The translations under genes and the position numbers were made by a program. Source: Bathynomus jamesi (Eukaryota; Arthropoda; Malacostraca; Isopoda; Cirolanidae). Taken from it: a stretch of DNA of 64,000 nucleotides. The notes under the pieces were generated by a model. That model was not told where the DNA came from and did no database searches. It saw nothing but the letters and a program-made list of their open reading frames with translations. The DNA lies in the NCBI GenBank assembly GCA_023014485.1, contig JAJOZX010006144.1, forward strand, positions 84,501-148,500, in the 5' to 3' direction. Positions 1 through 11,200 of the stretch are shown in pieces (position 1 is the first letter of the stretch; every line of letters starts with the position of its first letter).

Positions 1-86
1 ATAAGGTATGTATTTAAATGTTATTCAAAATAATAATTTCTTTCTTGGTGTTATCTTGAAGCTATTTTGTAATTACTACCTATTAG

Positions 87-1075
87 CAGTGGTGGGCACC
101 GTTAACCAAAAAGTTAACTTCGATAACGATAATCCGTTAACCCCAATTTTTAACTCCGATAACGATAATCCGATAATTTTACTACAAAGTTAACGGAAGT
201 TAACGATAATCCGTTAACGATAACTATTGCTTTACTAACATTTAAAAAAATCAAGGAAAAAAGCTTTAAAACCCATAGAAAATGTTTATTTATGCAAAAT
301 CCAACAATAAATAGGTATTTAACTGTATTTTTATCAAGTTTTGCAACTTTTTTGCTTAATAACTTTTTTTTTTATTTTTAATAAAAAATGTACTGATTAC
401 ATGTTTTGAAACCCTTGTAACCACTAACCATTAACTAAATTTTAATTTACCAGAGAATTATTATGGCGGGAACTGAAAGGTAAAATTAAATTTTAGGCAC
501 ATTTATTAAAGACTATGACACAATGTGCTGGTTGCCCTTCAGAAAGACCAACTTCTCAAAGTTAGGCCCAACTGCCAGTCTTGACCTCTTGGGCCTCAGG
601 ATGTCCTTGCCGAGAGAGAAGAGCCGTTCCACTGCGGCAGAGGACGGAATTGGCGTATTGTACTTCAGGAAGAGGTTGATGAAGATCTGCTCCCCCATGA
701 AGTCAGAGTCGGCCATGTCTACCTTCCCATCAGTGTCCAGCCAAGTGTCGACAAGTCTCTTGGCCTTCTGCTTGACACTGGTACTTGAGCCACCGGCCTT
801 CTTACCTTCAATAAAAAGCGCACAACCTCCCCTTGCGAGATCTGGAAGCAGACTGAAGTTATGGCGGTTTGAATTCATTCGCGGAGCGGTGATCTTCCGT
901 GAATGACTCCTCGCAGTTAACGTGTTAACGGACTTTAACAGACTAAATATCGAGTTATCGGAAGTTAACTGGTCCGATAACGATAAATGGAAATTAACGT
1001 CCGTTAATAGTCCGTTCAAAAAGTTAACTTCGTTAATTAACTGTTATCGGATTAACGCTTTAGTGCCCAACACTG
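87..1075 (-). mobile_element. hAT transposon, deletion derivative
   Basis: The termini are near-matching inverted repeats: CAGTGGTGGGCAC on the left and, read inward from the right, CAGTGTTGGGCAC. The flanks CCTATTAG and CTAATTAG match at 6 of 8 positions, which fits a decayed 8-bp target duplication. Both subterminal regions are packed with GTTAACGATAAC-type repeats. At 989 bp the element is far shorter than an autonomous hAT and keeps only the 3' end of the transposase gene. Confidence 0.85.
513..1019 (-). pseudogene. hAT transposase, C-terminal remnant
   Basis: The reading frame ends in a hAT dimerisation (hATC) region. Residues about 123-165 contain the motif [20 protein letters not shown], whose glutamate aligns with the third catalytic acid of hAT transposases. 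The BED or TTF finger, both catalytic aspartates and the CxxH/RW motifs are missing, so the protein cannot be a working transposase. The first ~40 residues are translated from subterminal repeat DNA and are probably not original coding sequence. It lies wholly inside the 87-1075 element. Confidence 0.8.
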
Positions 1076-1292
1076 CTAATTAGTAATAACTAATATACTT
1101 AAATATTATTCATATTTCTTTTAAAATTTATTCAGTTTTTTTTTTTTATTGTTAAGTAAAAGTACAACTCCCAATGACAATGGATTGCCACTTCTTATGG
1201 AGAAAGGTACAAAAACTACATACTGTGGCACATCCTTTAAATCAGAACTTTTTATATAGGAAACCGGTTGTTAAAATTTTGGCAGCTCATCA

Positions 1293-1295
<3 letters not shown>

Positions 1296-1365
<70 letters not shown>
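1296..1365. repeat. (TA)n microsatellite
   Basis: A perfect AT dinucleotide tract abuts the left end of the mariner element. A second tract at 2766-2798 abuts its right end, so the element seems to have inserted into a TA array. Confidence 0.97.
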
Positions 1366-1368
<3 letters not shown>

Positions 1369-2762
1369 GGTGGGCCGTAAGTTTCCATACATAGGAAAAA
1401 TAAAAAAAAATTTATGGACAACCATTTTTATTTATATAATATGCTCTACATGGTTGCCATTGTTTTGAAAACACATTTCAATACGTGTTCCCCACTGTTG
1501 ATGAACACGCATTAGCACAGTTGACGTTATGCTTGTTATGGAAAACCGATGAGTGGGTAGTTGGGAGGTAACGAAAATGGTTCACTGAGTAGGTAGGTAG
1601 TTAATCTAACAATTAATAAATTCCTTTTATGTCAATAACTGGGTGGATGAAACCAATTGGTTGCTCACCAGAGTTATTCTCCATACTAGTATTTATATAC
1701 TGTGTGGGAGGAGCGTGCTCGGTAATGGTGATACATTACCGCTCAACCAACCGAGGAATAAACCAAGACAACGCTGGTACAAGAAGCCCCGCGAAGAGGA
1801 GAACAAAGGGAGAACGAAAACGAAGAACGGGGCGAGAGGACGTACCAGCAAAGTACGCTCTCGAATGAGACAACCGGAGAAGGGAGAGACTGTAATAACT
1901 AAAAGTAAGTGACTAATATGAGTTTTAACACCAAACAGTTAAGAACATTAAATTAAGCTGGGTCAAACAAGTTAGGCCTACATTGTGACCTAAGACCCAG
2001 CATCAACTCATAGCTTAACAAAGGTGAAGGTAGATTGCCCTAACCTAATCTTGTGAGGAATCCTACTGTGGACCTCAATTTATCTGCCCGCTCTGGACCA
2101 TTTCCGGAATCTCTAGGCTGACCCCTCTAGGCTAGACTTGATCTACTCTATAGTTAGACTGGAGAAATAAGGGGTGGGTTAATTGTGGACCAATTCAAAC
2201 AGAGCATTTTTCGCACTTGTAATGGCGTTGGTGATACGTTCATTTAGATGATTTATGTCTCGTATCTTTTCCTGATACACCATGGCCTTCAAGTGCCCCC
2301 AAAGATAGAAATCAAGGGGGGTGAGATCTGGGGATCTGGGAGGCCACTCCACAGGACCACGCCGACCAATCCAAGCATCCGGAAACTGCTGATCCAAATA
2401 CCGACGCACGTGAAGACCATAATGAGGTGGAGCTCCATCTTGCTGGAAGTAAACTGGGAAGTTACCTTCTTCGTTTAGCAGGGATGGGAAAATCTCTTCT
2501 TGCAACATGTTAAGATACCTTTCGGCATTAAGATTTCCACTGACAAAAATTGGTCCAATAATTCTGTCACCCCATATCCCGGCCCACACCATCACTTTAC
2601 CGGCACCTTGCATCTTCGTCGGACTCAGCCAGTTAGGGTTAGCATTACTCCAATAACGTATGTTTTGCCGATTAACTTCTCCATTGACGTACAAATTTGC
2701 TTCATCAGTAACATAAAAACAAACGTTTAATTTTTCCTATGTATGGAAACTTACGGCCCACC

Positions 2763-2765
<3 letters not shown>
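1366..2765 (-). mobile_element. Mariner-like (DD41D) transposon with internal insert
   Basis: The inverted termini begin CAGGGTGGGCCGTAAGTTTC and extend for about 35 bp at both ends, with TA on each side. The transposase is on the minus strand and broken. The stretch from about 1546 to 2200 does not fit the transposase and separates its C-terminal end (1432-1545) from the catalytic domain. I do not recognise that ~650-bp insert. It holds short open frames and one good splice-donor-like AAAAGTAAGT, nothing more. Confidence 0.9.
1432..2730 (-). pseudogene. Mariner-like DD41D transposase, broken
   Basis: The frame 2179-2694, with a few upstream codons, holds the catalytic core. The first aspartate lies in VTDEANLYVNG, the second in YFQQDGAPPHY and the third in [14 protein letters not shown]. 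Forty-one residues separate the second and third aspartates, which matches the DD41D (rosa/Visitor-type) group of the Tc1/mariner superfamily. The N-terminal helix-turn-helix DNA-binding part is missing. The C-terminal end reappears at 1432-1512, starting MRVHQQWGTRIE, beyond a ~650-bp insertion. The enzyme would cut and paste DNA at TA sites, but this copy is dead. Confidence 0.85.

Positions 2766-2798
<33 letters not shown>
2766..2798. repeat. (TA)n microsatellite
   Basis: AT dinucleotide tract directly following the right terminus of the mariner element. The next ~320 bp (2800-3120) are AT-rich and I see no gene or repeat family in them. Confidence 0.95.
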
Positions 2799-2800
<2 letters not shown>

Positions 2801-3141
2801 CAAAGCAGAAGTAAACTGAATGGAATAAGATCAATTAATCTGAATTATGTCGAACATCGGTAATAATGCCGTTTAGTTTGTGCTTATAAATACATTTTCT
2901 TTGAAATATATGTAACTGTTTTCTTCTTTATTTAAGGGGTGACTATAACATCTTGCACTGATTTATTACTGGCTTAAAAAAGCAGAAAATTTTGACAAGA
3001 GGTACAACTCCCAAGTTTTGTGTATTTTAACCTATTTGTGAATAATATTTGAAATCCTAAATTGTCGATATGAAAAGGCAAATATTTCATATTTAGGAAA
3101 AATAATGGTAATTATTCGTTTTTACACCCTGTCTGTTTTTA

Positions 3142-3321
3142 TGATGAGAACAAACTTTTCTGGTCAATTTTGAGGTGTTTTGCACGAATCTGCCATCCGT
3201 TTCCTGTGCAAATGCGTAGTTTTCGAGATGACGATATCTCGAAAACTACGCATTTCCACAAGAAACGGATGACAGATTCGTGCAAAACACCAAAATTAAC
3301 CAGAAAAGTTTGCTCCCGTCA
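3142..3321. repeat. Palindromic foldback element
   Basis: Two arms of about 87 bp are inverted copies meeting at GATATC near 3230. Both contain TTTTGCACGAATCTG-type sequence and CGTAGTTTTCGAGAT at the centre. The arms differ at several positions, so this is not a perfect recent duplication. There is no coding content. It resembles a foldback MITE, but I cannot see a convincing target duplication. Confidence 0.75.
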
Positions 3322-3329
3322 TTTTCGTT

Positions 3330-3440
3330 TAAACTAACGAAAATATCACGACTTAACCTAACCAATCATCAAGGGCGTACAGTTGACCTAACCGGGCATT
3401 CAGTTGACCTAACCAGACCAGGCATTCAGTTGACTTAACT
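3330..3440. repeat. P-module array (half-palindrome)
   Basis: This contains ACGAAAATATCACGACTTAA, then AACCTAACCAATCATCAAGG, then repeated GACCTAACCGGGCATTCAGT units. The same module recurs at many places in the window. Here only one half of the palindrome is complete. Confidence 0.85.
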
Positions 3441-3669
3441 GATCTTTTCGTATTAGGCACTCACTGTCACATTTCGGGCAAGTTAAGGATGAAAGAATAA
3501 CGCCGTAATTGATAAAAACATCCAATCCTTTGTCTTCATCTAGGGCACAATACGAATCAAGTTCTCGAAGTCGAAATCACACGAACGGCACGTCATAATT
3601 CTATCACAAGCACCACCAAATTTTGCAGACCTACGCGCCGCACACAGTGATTACACACATTATACAACA

Positions 3670-3670
<1 letters not shown>
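3441..3670 (-). repeat. Repeat module W
   Basis: This is the reverse complement of sequence at 61122-61645, sharing for example GCAGACCTACGCGCCGCACA and TTCGTATTAGGCACTCACTG. The other copy carries about 295 bp more (about 61176-61470). In both places W is followed by a (TA)n tract and then by the end of a Z-type transposon. No coding potential is visible. Confidence 0.8.

Positions 3671-3701
<31 letters not shown>
3671..3701. repeat. (TA)n microsatellite
   Basis: Dinucleotide tract joining module W to the left end of the Z element. Confidence 0.95.
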
Positions 3702-3706
<5 letters not shown>

Positions 3707-4385
3707 TATTACAGTCATTCGTGAAATGGCTGTTTCACTTAGTCATTTCGCGAAATGACTAAAATCTTCAGCCATTACGCGAAATGGCTGAAATTCCACC
3801 TTCGTCATTTCGTGAAATGGCTAAAATTACTTTTCTCACGAATTCATAGAAATAACAAACATCACAATAAAATTGGAAACCTTTATTTAACTAACTAAAT
3901 CTGCTAAAACATATATAAGTTACATCCACAGTAGGGCGGATCGAAAATGAGGTTTTTAAACTTTTTTTCGAAATTCAAATATGGCTAGTGCGGAAAATAT
4001 GGGTGCTATAGATAATGACTGTGCATAAATATTAGTCCTGCGAAATTATATCTTCAGGTGCCACAAAGCCGTCGAAAAAAGTGAAATATAATGATTTTCT
4101 TATATTCTGCATTAGTACAATAACTGAAACTTACTTGTTATTATTATATATTAAGTGTTCCAATTACCAAAATAGTTACTGAATTACGCAGCTCTTAGTT
4201 TATTTAGATCAATGTTCTTTTGATTAATGATCTAAATAATCCAGAACTCACCACGAGGAGGTGGCTGCGTGTCGAGCTCCACCCATGCCCTCCCAACCAC
4301 CCATCCTTGCGCATGTTTTTTTCTATTAACGTTTTATTTAAACTTTATATTCAGCTTTACTTTCGAATGATGGCATTTTTTTACG

Positions 4386-6624
4386 TCACTGAAGTGTTGA
4401 TCTTATGAAGCCATCTCGCGCGTTCAATCCAAATACTTTTGATGATGCTTCAGTCACTAATTTTACCATTCTTTCTACTACTTGTGTATGACAAAGGAAT
4501 TTCTCGAATGGAGGGGTACTCTTGTTTTCTATGAATTCTTCAATCTCATTTTCTGTCAGGTGTCTTGTCACAGGTGGTTCAGTGACAATGCATTTTTGCC
4601 AATTAATTAAATCAGTATAATCAGTAGCTTCAAATTGAATAACAGGTACTGTGAAACGCCTCCCAACTTTTTCCTTGTTTGTTTGCCTTGCTTTCTTTAT
4701 TCGCCTCCACGCTAATTCTCTTATGGCGCTGCGGTCATCATGAATCATTGATGCTAGAATATTTTCTGGATTTGCAAAAAATGCATTTCTTTGTATGACA
4801 GGGTTTACAATATCCTTTACTTCGTCATTCAGTGTTCTTGTTAGTTCAATAGTTTTGAAAACATGTTTTGAGCCATTGACAAAAGACGTACTTTGCTTAA
4901 TAGAAAACCACATTGGGATGTAGACCTTCATTATAAAAGAAGCAATGTTCATGAGGTTCTCAGATGGACTTACAGTTGAAACGTATAGACGAAGCAAACG
5001 ATTTGCTGTAGTCAGCCATCGTGAATGTGCCATTTGCCTGGACTACGATGAGCAAGATCTGGAGAGCAATATCCCTTTGTTATGGCCTGATGAATATCAA
5101 TTAGATATTTTTGGTCGGTGCTAAGATCTTCACAGTCTACAGTTGGTTCCTCAGCATCAATCCTTTCAAACTCGACAATAGGAAGACTCTCACAGTTCTC
5201 TAATTCCCTGCCAATATGACCGGTGAATCCGCGGGGGCCAGATGTTTTTCCATCCAGCTTTGCAACTAAATGGCGTAATGGCAATTCATTGGCATGGAGC
5301 TGGCACACTAAATGTTGAACTGGCTTCTTGAGCTTCAATTCTATAAGCCTTATAACGCCTCCCTTTTCTCCAGTGTTGACTGCTGCACCATCGCATCCAA
5401 TGGCAACAAGGTTTTCCAGGTTCATGTCATTATTTCCAATATACTCAAACATTCCTTTACATATTTCTTCAGCTGATCCAGAATTCACAGAATAATGGCC
5501 CAAATAATCTGAACCAGGTTCTCTCACTAAAGTGATATGTTCTTCTGTTACCTTCTTCTGATATACTTTGGACTCTTTTTTTTCTTGGAAGAGTGTAGAA
5601 TCTTTTCGACCATCAAAATAGATTCCTCTGATTGGGACCTGATTTTGATCTTTCATAATTTCTGATCTCTTCTTTTGTCTTCTCTTCTGATTTTACTCCT
5701 ATCCACTACTTCAGATGTATTGTCAATAGAAACTTCTCCAATATCTTGCAATACTGCACTAACAATGAATGCTGCAGCTCGATCTGAAACTGCAGTCCTG
5801 TCACAAGCAGTAGCCACTGAAGGTAGATTTGTAGTTTTCCTTTTCTTGAATAATTGTTCTTCAGGTTGTTCGAGCTTTCTCTTCGAGCTAACTGGCTCTG
5901 GAAATGTATCGTCTGATATTTCGCCAGATTCACTTTCACTATTTGATGTCGATGATGATAATTCAACATTTGTATCCTGCAATTTCTCCTGTGAAGATTC
6001 TTTGGTGAGCCTCACAGCTTCTTTTTGCTTTCTTAGCAACGTAGATGCTTTTTTCTTTGAGAGTGTAATATCTACTCTATCAATAAACAGTTTTCTTTCA
6101 CTCCTTTGATCTAAGAGGAACGTCACTTCTTCCTTTGGAACCGTTTTTTCTTTGGGACAAGAACATTGTGTTAGTACTTTGCACTTGCACGCTGCAATGT
6201 CAAAAAGTTTCGTGTGTGCTTCTTTTTTGAACATATCAATCTTTGCTTTGTAAGCTTCAGAATTTTTTCTGTTTTGGTATGGCTTCATAATGACACGATA
6301 CTTTTCGTGGTAGCTTCTAAACATTGTTTCAATTCGCCTGTCTGACAGAATTGGGACGGAAGCACTTTCCGAAATTGTTTTCAATTTATCAACAGCTTGT
6401 TCTAATATTTGAGATATTGAAGGATCTTTATTAGTATTCTGTTTCAAATCGTTTCTTACAAACAAGTAATATTTAAAAACTCCTTCGTATGTAGGAAGAT
6501 TCCTGTGCCACAAATCTTCCCCCATACCAAACATGGGGCACTCAGTTGAGGCCCTGGTTGATTTTGCACAAACTCGAGACATTTTGAAAGTATACAAATC
6601 TGAAAAAGAAAGAGCTAATATCAA
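4386..6624 (-). pseudogene. Z-element transposase-like protein, two frameshifts
   Basis: Three consecutive minus-strand frames (6624-5653, 5656-5012 and 5033-4386) overlap by a few bases and read as one protein of about 750 residues with two frameshifts. The likely start is MSRVCAKSTR at about 6582. The middle frame has IYFDGRKDSTL and AIGCDGAAVNTGEKGGV, followed by CQLHANELPLRHL. The last has SRWLTTANRLLRLYV and DDRSAIRELAWRRI. This order (D, D, CxxH, RW, acid) looks like an RNase-H-fold transposase resembling the hAT layout, but the ends carry TA and not an 8-bp duplication. I cannot assign a named superfamily. Proteins of this type are, to my recollection, annotated as uncharacterised in other invertebrates; that needs a database search. 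Confidence 0.65.
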
Positions 6625-7095
6625 TTATACGTTAATTTCAGTTAATAGTACATGGCAAACTTAGGGCAACACAATACAGAAATGCAAAATATATAAGAAA
6701 TATAGTTTAGACTATCTGAGTAACGCCAACAACAGAACACCCACCTGCTACGAGAGCGACAGCTACACTGAACCGAGGTACTCACGTGACAGCTGAGTGA
6801 GCTGACTATAGAAAACTGTTTTTAGAGAATAGAAACTTTTTTTAAAGGTTGACTGAGCTATTTTTATACAAGTGTGAATAAATTCTTGTCTATTGTGCAT
6901 CGTGGACTCTTCTGTAATTATTGGTTAAAATCTGCTTTTTTCAATTTTTTTCAATATTGAAGGTCATTGTGGCACCTGAAGATATTAATGTTATGATTTT
7001 AAATTTATACCGGCTTATTTCCTCACTACTCCACACATTTTCCACACTAGCCAATTTGAAAATTCGAAAAATGAGTTTTTCACTCCGCCCTAATC
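6625..7095. other. Non-coding interior of the Z element
   Basis: This AT-rich stretch lies upstream of the transposase remnant and inside the Z termini. It would hold the element's promoter, but I see no recognisable motif or gene in it. Confidence 0.5.
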
Positions 7096-7537
7096 CACAG
7101 GTCTGTTCAAATAAGTGAGAAACACACTTCAAATACACATTTTAACACATTTGAACATTTGAACACATTTGAATTTGAATTTTCAATATAGAGATTTTCA
7201 AATACTAACCGGGCCTTCAATGTTATTCCGATGTCCGCAACTAAAGTCCCGGTTGGGTCAACTGTATGCCCTTGACAATTGGTTAGGTTAAGTCATGTTA
7301 TTTTCGTTAAAACTAACGAAAATAACACAACTTAACCTAACCAATTGTCAAGGGCATACAGTTGACCTAACTGGGCAAATGATCTTGTACGAAATGACCA
7401 AGGTGGAATTTCAGCCATTTCGCGTAATGGCTGAAGATTTTAGTCATTTCGCGAAATAACCAAGTGAAACAGCCATTTCGTGAAATGACTAAAAGTTTCA
7501 GCCATTACGTAAAATGGCTGGTTACACACTTTGCCTG
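7096..7537 (-). repeat. Z element right end with P palindrome
   Basis: This segment is the reverse complement of about 60421-60850. It contains a complete P palindrome (7238-7375) centred on CGTTAAAACTAACG, followed by the subterminal palindromes and the TIR. The P-module therefore belongs to the mobile unit and is not a chance neighbour. Confidence 0.85.
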
Positions 7538-7541
7538 TAAC

Positions 7542-7566
7542 ATATATATATATATATATATATATA
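7542..7566. repeat. (TA)n microsatellite
   Basis: Tract joining the Z right end to the X/A repeat dimer. Confidence 0.95.
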
Positions 7567-8297
7567 TGGGAATGAACTCAGAATGGTTCCCTGAGTTTTT
7601 TATGATACACACAGACCGTGCATGGAACAAGGAACTCTTCTGGGATAATTAAATCCACTATAGTGAATAAGTAATGGTAAATGACAAATACCAGTTTTTC
7701 TTTTTCATGATGCAAGCCCGACGTGGGCAACGGGTCTCTCGCAAAGAGGTCCCATAAATATAGCTTCCCTCACCAGCTATCTGCAAAGCAGACAGGATCC
7801 AGCTTTGGGACATGTATCTAGGGTTTAAAGCAGCCTAGCCCCACTACATTTAGAACCTCAATATAAGTAAAAGACTCGTTGCATTCACGTCGGATTGAAT
7901 AAATCAAAGAAAAAGGGGTAACTATTATATTTTTAGCCAAAACCAAAACTTAAACCTCAACTGGCAGAATTGAGCGTCCACTTTTCAAGGCACATGACAT
8001 GTCTGTTTCATAAAAAACTCAGGGAACCATTCTGAGTTCATTCCCATCATGAAACAGACATGTTATGTGCCTTGAAAAGTGGACGCTCAATTCTGCCAGT
8101 TGAGGTTTAAGTTTCGGTTTTGGCTAAAAATATAATAGTTACCCCTTTTTCTTTGATTTATTCAATCCGACGTGAATGCAACGAGTCTTTTACTTATATT
8201 GAGGTTCTAAATGTAGTGGGGCTAGGCTGCTTTAAACCCTAGATCCATGTCCCAAAGCTGGATTCTGTCTGCTTTGCAGATAGCTGGTGAGGGAAGG

Positions 8298-11200
8298 CTC
8301 CAGTGGCGGTTCCTCATATGGGCAATATGGGCAGCCGCACAGGGCGGCATTTGTGGAGGGGCGGCATGAGCGCCTGCAAAAAAATAAAAATAAAAATAAG
8401 AATAAATAAATAAAGAAATAAATAAAAATAAAAAATAAAATAAAATAAATAATAAAAGATCAATAAATATATTTTTATTAATAAAAAACCATCTATTGCA
8501 TTTTCCATAAACCTTCCCATAAAAGACCTAAACAATGCAAAATGCTTCCAGATTAATATTATTGGGAATAAAGGCCCATACTTTAACATATGTAATGTTA
8601 TTTTTCTGGGTTTGGTTAAATAGTGAAATGTATATTATTTATTACAGAACGAATCTTCACACTAAGCCACTAAGGTCTGTCAAATAACCGCAAATGGATA
8701 AGAAGAGGTCAAAGCTATCAGGTGCTCAGTTTAGAAAAAAGAGGAAAGAAGAAGAGGAGAAACGAGCAAAAGATAAAGGTATAGAGCTATGTCATCTACT
8801 CTTCACTGCTATATTGCACTGCTATTTTGTGATATAGCTTTCTGAGTCATTTGAAGTGTACTATTATGTATATAATTAGCCATTAACCAAGGAGGTTGTA
8901 TTATTCATTTGTTTCCTATTCTAAAAGTTTAATAAATTGTGCTTAATAACATGTTAAATTAATTGTACTAGCCTATTCATGCATTGGTCTTTTATGTTCT
9001 ATTTTACTATTTGCAGGGGCACTTTTGAAATATTTTGGAACACCCTCTGCCACTAGCCAGGATGAGAAGCCGTCTACTTCTGCCATTATTGAGGCTGAGG
9101 AGCCATCTACCTCCTCAGCCTCACATATGTCTCCACAAATGCAGTCTGATCCTGAGGATGAAGACCCATTTGCTTCTACTTCTCCCCGGCAGGACTCTTC
9201 AGGTGAGTTTGTGTGCACATATGTCTGTGAGTGTGTGCGTGTGTGTGTATGTGTATGTGTGTGCATCCCTGCAAAGCATTTTGCAAACAGTTATAAATTA
9301 TAATGTTATTATCACTGGGTCTGGGTTACTGGGTATGTGTGGTGTTTCACCACCATAATTCCATAACACCACCACCATAACAAAGTGCTGTGAATAATGT
9401 GTTATCTAACTTAGGTGTGTATACTAATGAGTAATGCTCTTGTTCTTTCTATTAGAAATGCCTGGAGCAGAATCGCCTCCTGAGGATGAGTCTCTGTCCA
9501 CCGACCCTGCTAACTGGCCTTCAGTTCTGACTGAGAGAATTCGGACACAACTGGTTTCCAGGGGACCAAGTCAAGTACCATCTGACTTTGTATTCCCTAG
9601 AAACGACAGTGACGGAAGAAGTTTCCACCATCAATACTTCAGGAAGTCATTGGTTAGTGGGGAAAATATAACCAGAAGTTGGTTGGTCTATTCCTTAAAA
9701 AACAACAGCCTTTTCTGTTTCTGTTGTGCATTATTTTCCAAGAGGAAAATAAATTTAACAAGTTTGGGACTCTCGGACTGGAAGCATGCAAGCTCATTGC
9801 TCACATCACATGACAACAGTTCAGAACACCTAAATTCTATGAAAATCTGGAAAGAACTGGCAGTGAGGATGAGAAAGGGGGAGACCATTGACAAGCAGGA
9901 GATGGCACTTCTGGAGGCTGAGAAGTTGAGATGGAGAGCGGTGCTGACACGTCTCACTGCTATTGTGCATTCTCTGGCAGTTAGGAATTTGGCACTAAGG
10001 GGACATACAGAAAAATTGTTCTCACCATCAAATGGCAATTTTCTGAAAGAAGTTGAACTGATGGCACAATTTGATCCTATAATGCAAGAGCACATTAACC
10101 GTGTCCAAAAAGGGACCTCCAGTCACACCAGCTACCTCGGCCACCACATACAAAACGAACTCATTGATTTGTCGAGCAGCAAGACCATTTCAGCAATGGT
10201 GAGCGACATTAAACAATCAAAGTTTTTTTCAATAATTCTAGATTGCACTCCAGATATCAGCCACACTGAACAGTTGTCAGTTGTGATTCGGGTTGTGTCA
10301 CTGGAGGGGAAGCCCCATATAAAGGAACATTTCATGGGGTTTTTGGAGGCAGAGGAGTCCACTGGTCAACATTTGGCATCTCTGATTCTGAAGAGACTGG
10401 AGGAGCTAAAAGTTCCTTTCATGGACTGTAGAGGACAATCATACGACAACGGGGCCAACATGAGGGGAAAAAACAAGGGTGTTCAATCCAGGCTCCTAGA
10501 AATTAATCCCAGAGCTCTGTTTGTTCCATGTTGGGCTCATTCTCTGAATTTGCTTGTGGCCGATGCTGCTAAGGGATCTATTGATGCCACAAGTTACTTT
10601 GGCATCTTGCAGAAGCTTTACAACTTGTTTTCAGCCTCCACACAACGATGGGCCATTTTGAAAAAACATGTGAACATCACATTGAAGATGTGGTCTGATA
10701 CAAGGTGGGAAAGCAAGATCAAGAGTGTGGAGCCCCTGAGATATCAGGCAGCTGCAGTGAGAGATGCACTGATCGAGGTGAGGGACCACACCAAAGACTC
10801 TGTAATAAAGGTCGAGGCTCAATCTCTGTCAGAGGAGGTTGGGTCATACCGCTTCGCCATTTGTTCAGTGGTGTGGCATGACCTGTTGTGCCAAATTCAG
10901 CATGTGAGCAAGCAGATGCAGTCTCCTAGCATGCACGTTGATGTTGCAGTAAATCTCCTAAAAAAAACAGAGAGAGGTCTCCGCAATTACAGGGCAACAG
11001 GTTTTGTGGCTGCACAAATGGCAGCCACAGATATCTGTGAACAAATGAATGTGGAGGCTGTGTTAAAACAAAAACGGCTGAGGTCCACAAAGCGGCACTT
11101 CTCCTATGAAGCATCTGATGAGCCCTTGATTGATGCTTTGAAGAAGCTGGAGGTGACATTTTTCAATGCAGTGGTTGATGCTGCAACATCAGCCATTCAG

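Larger units (their letters stand above)
3712..7537 (-). mobile_element. Z element: TA-flanked DNA transposon of unassigned superfamily
   Basis: The left end begins TA-CAGTCA and the right end, read inward, begins TA-CAGGCAAAGTGTGTAACCAG. Inside both ends are short palindromes such as GTCATTTCGCGAAATGAC (3742-3759) and AGCCATTACGCGAAATGGCT-like units. Compared with the intact ends at 60421-61087, the left end has lost about 40 bp. The element contains a broken transposase on the minus strand and a P-module near its right end. Host-like TA flanks suggest a TA target. Terminal palindrome clusters are candidate transposase binding sites, by inference. Confidence 0.8.

Noticed and set aside
1174..1468. 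Frames with long Tyr-Ile runs (also at 12135, 18009, 40504 and elsewhere)
   Set aside because: Translations of (TA)n tracts; no other protein content.
8314..8589. Minus-strand frame with Phe/Tyr/Leu-rich segment
   Set aside because: Comes from an AAATAAAT-rich stretch in the hAT left end.
8973..9358. Alternative frames around 9.0-9.3 kb as separate genes
   Set aside because: They overlap exon 2 and the second intron of the hAT transposase, which explains the sequence better.
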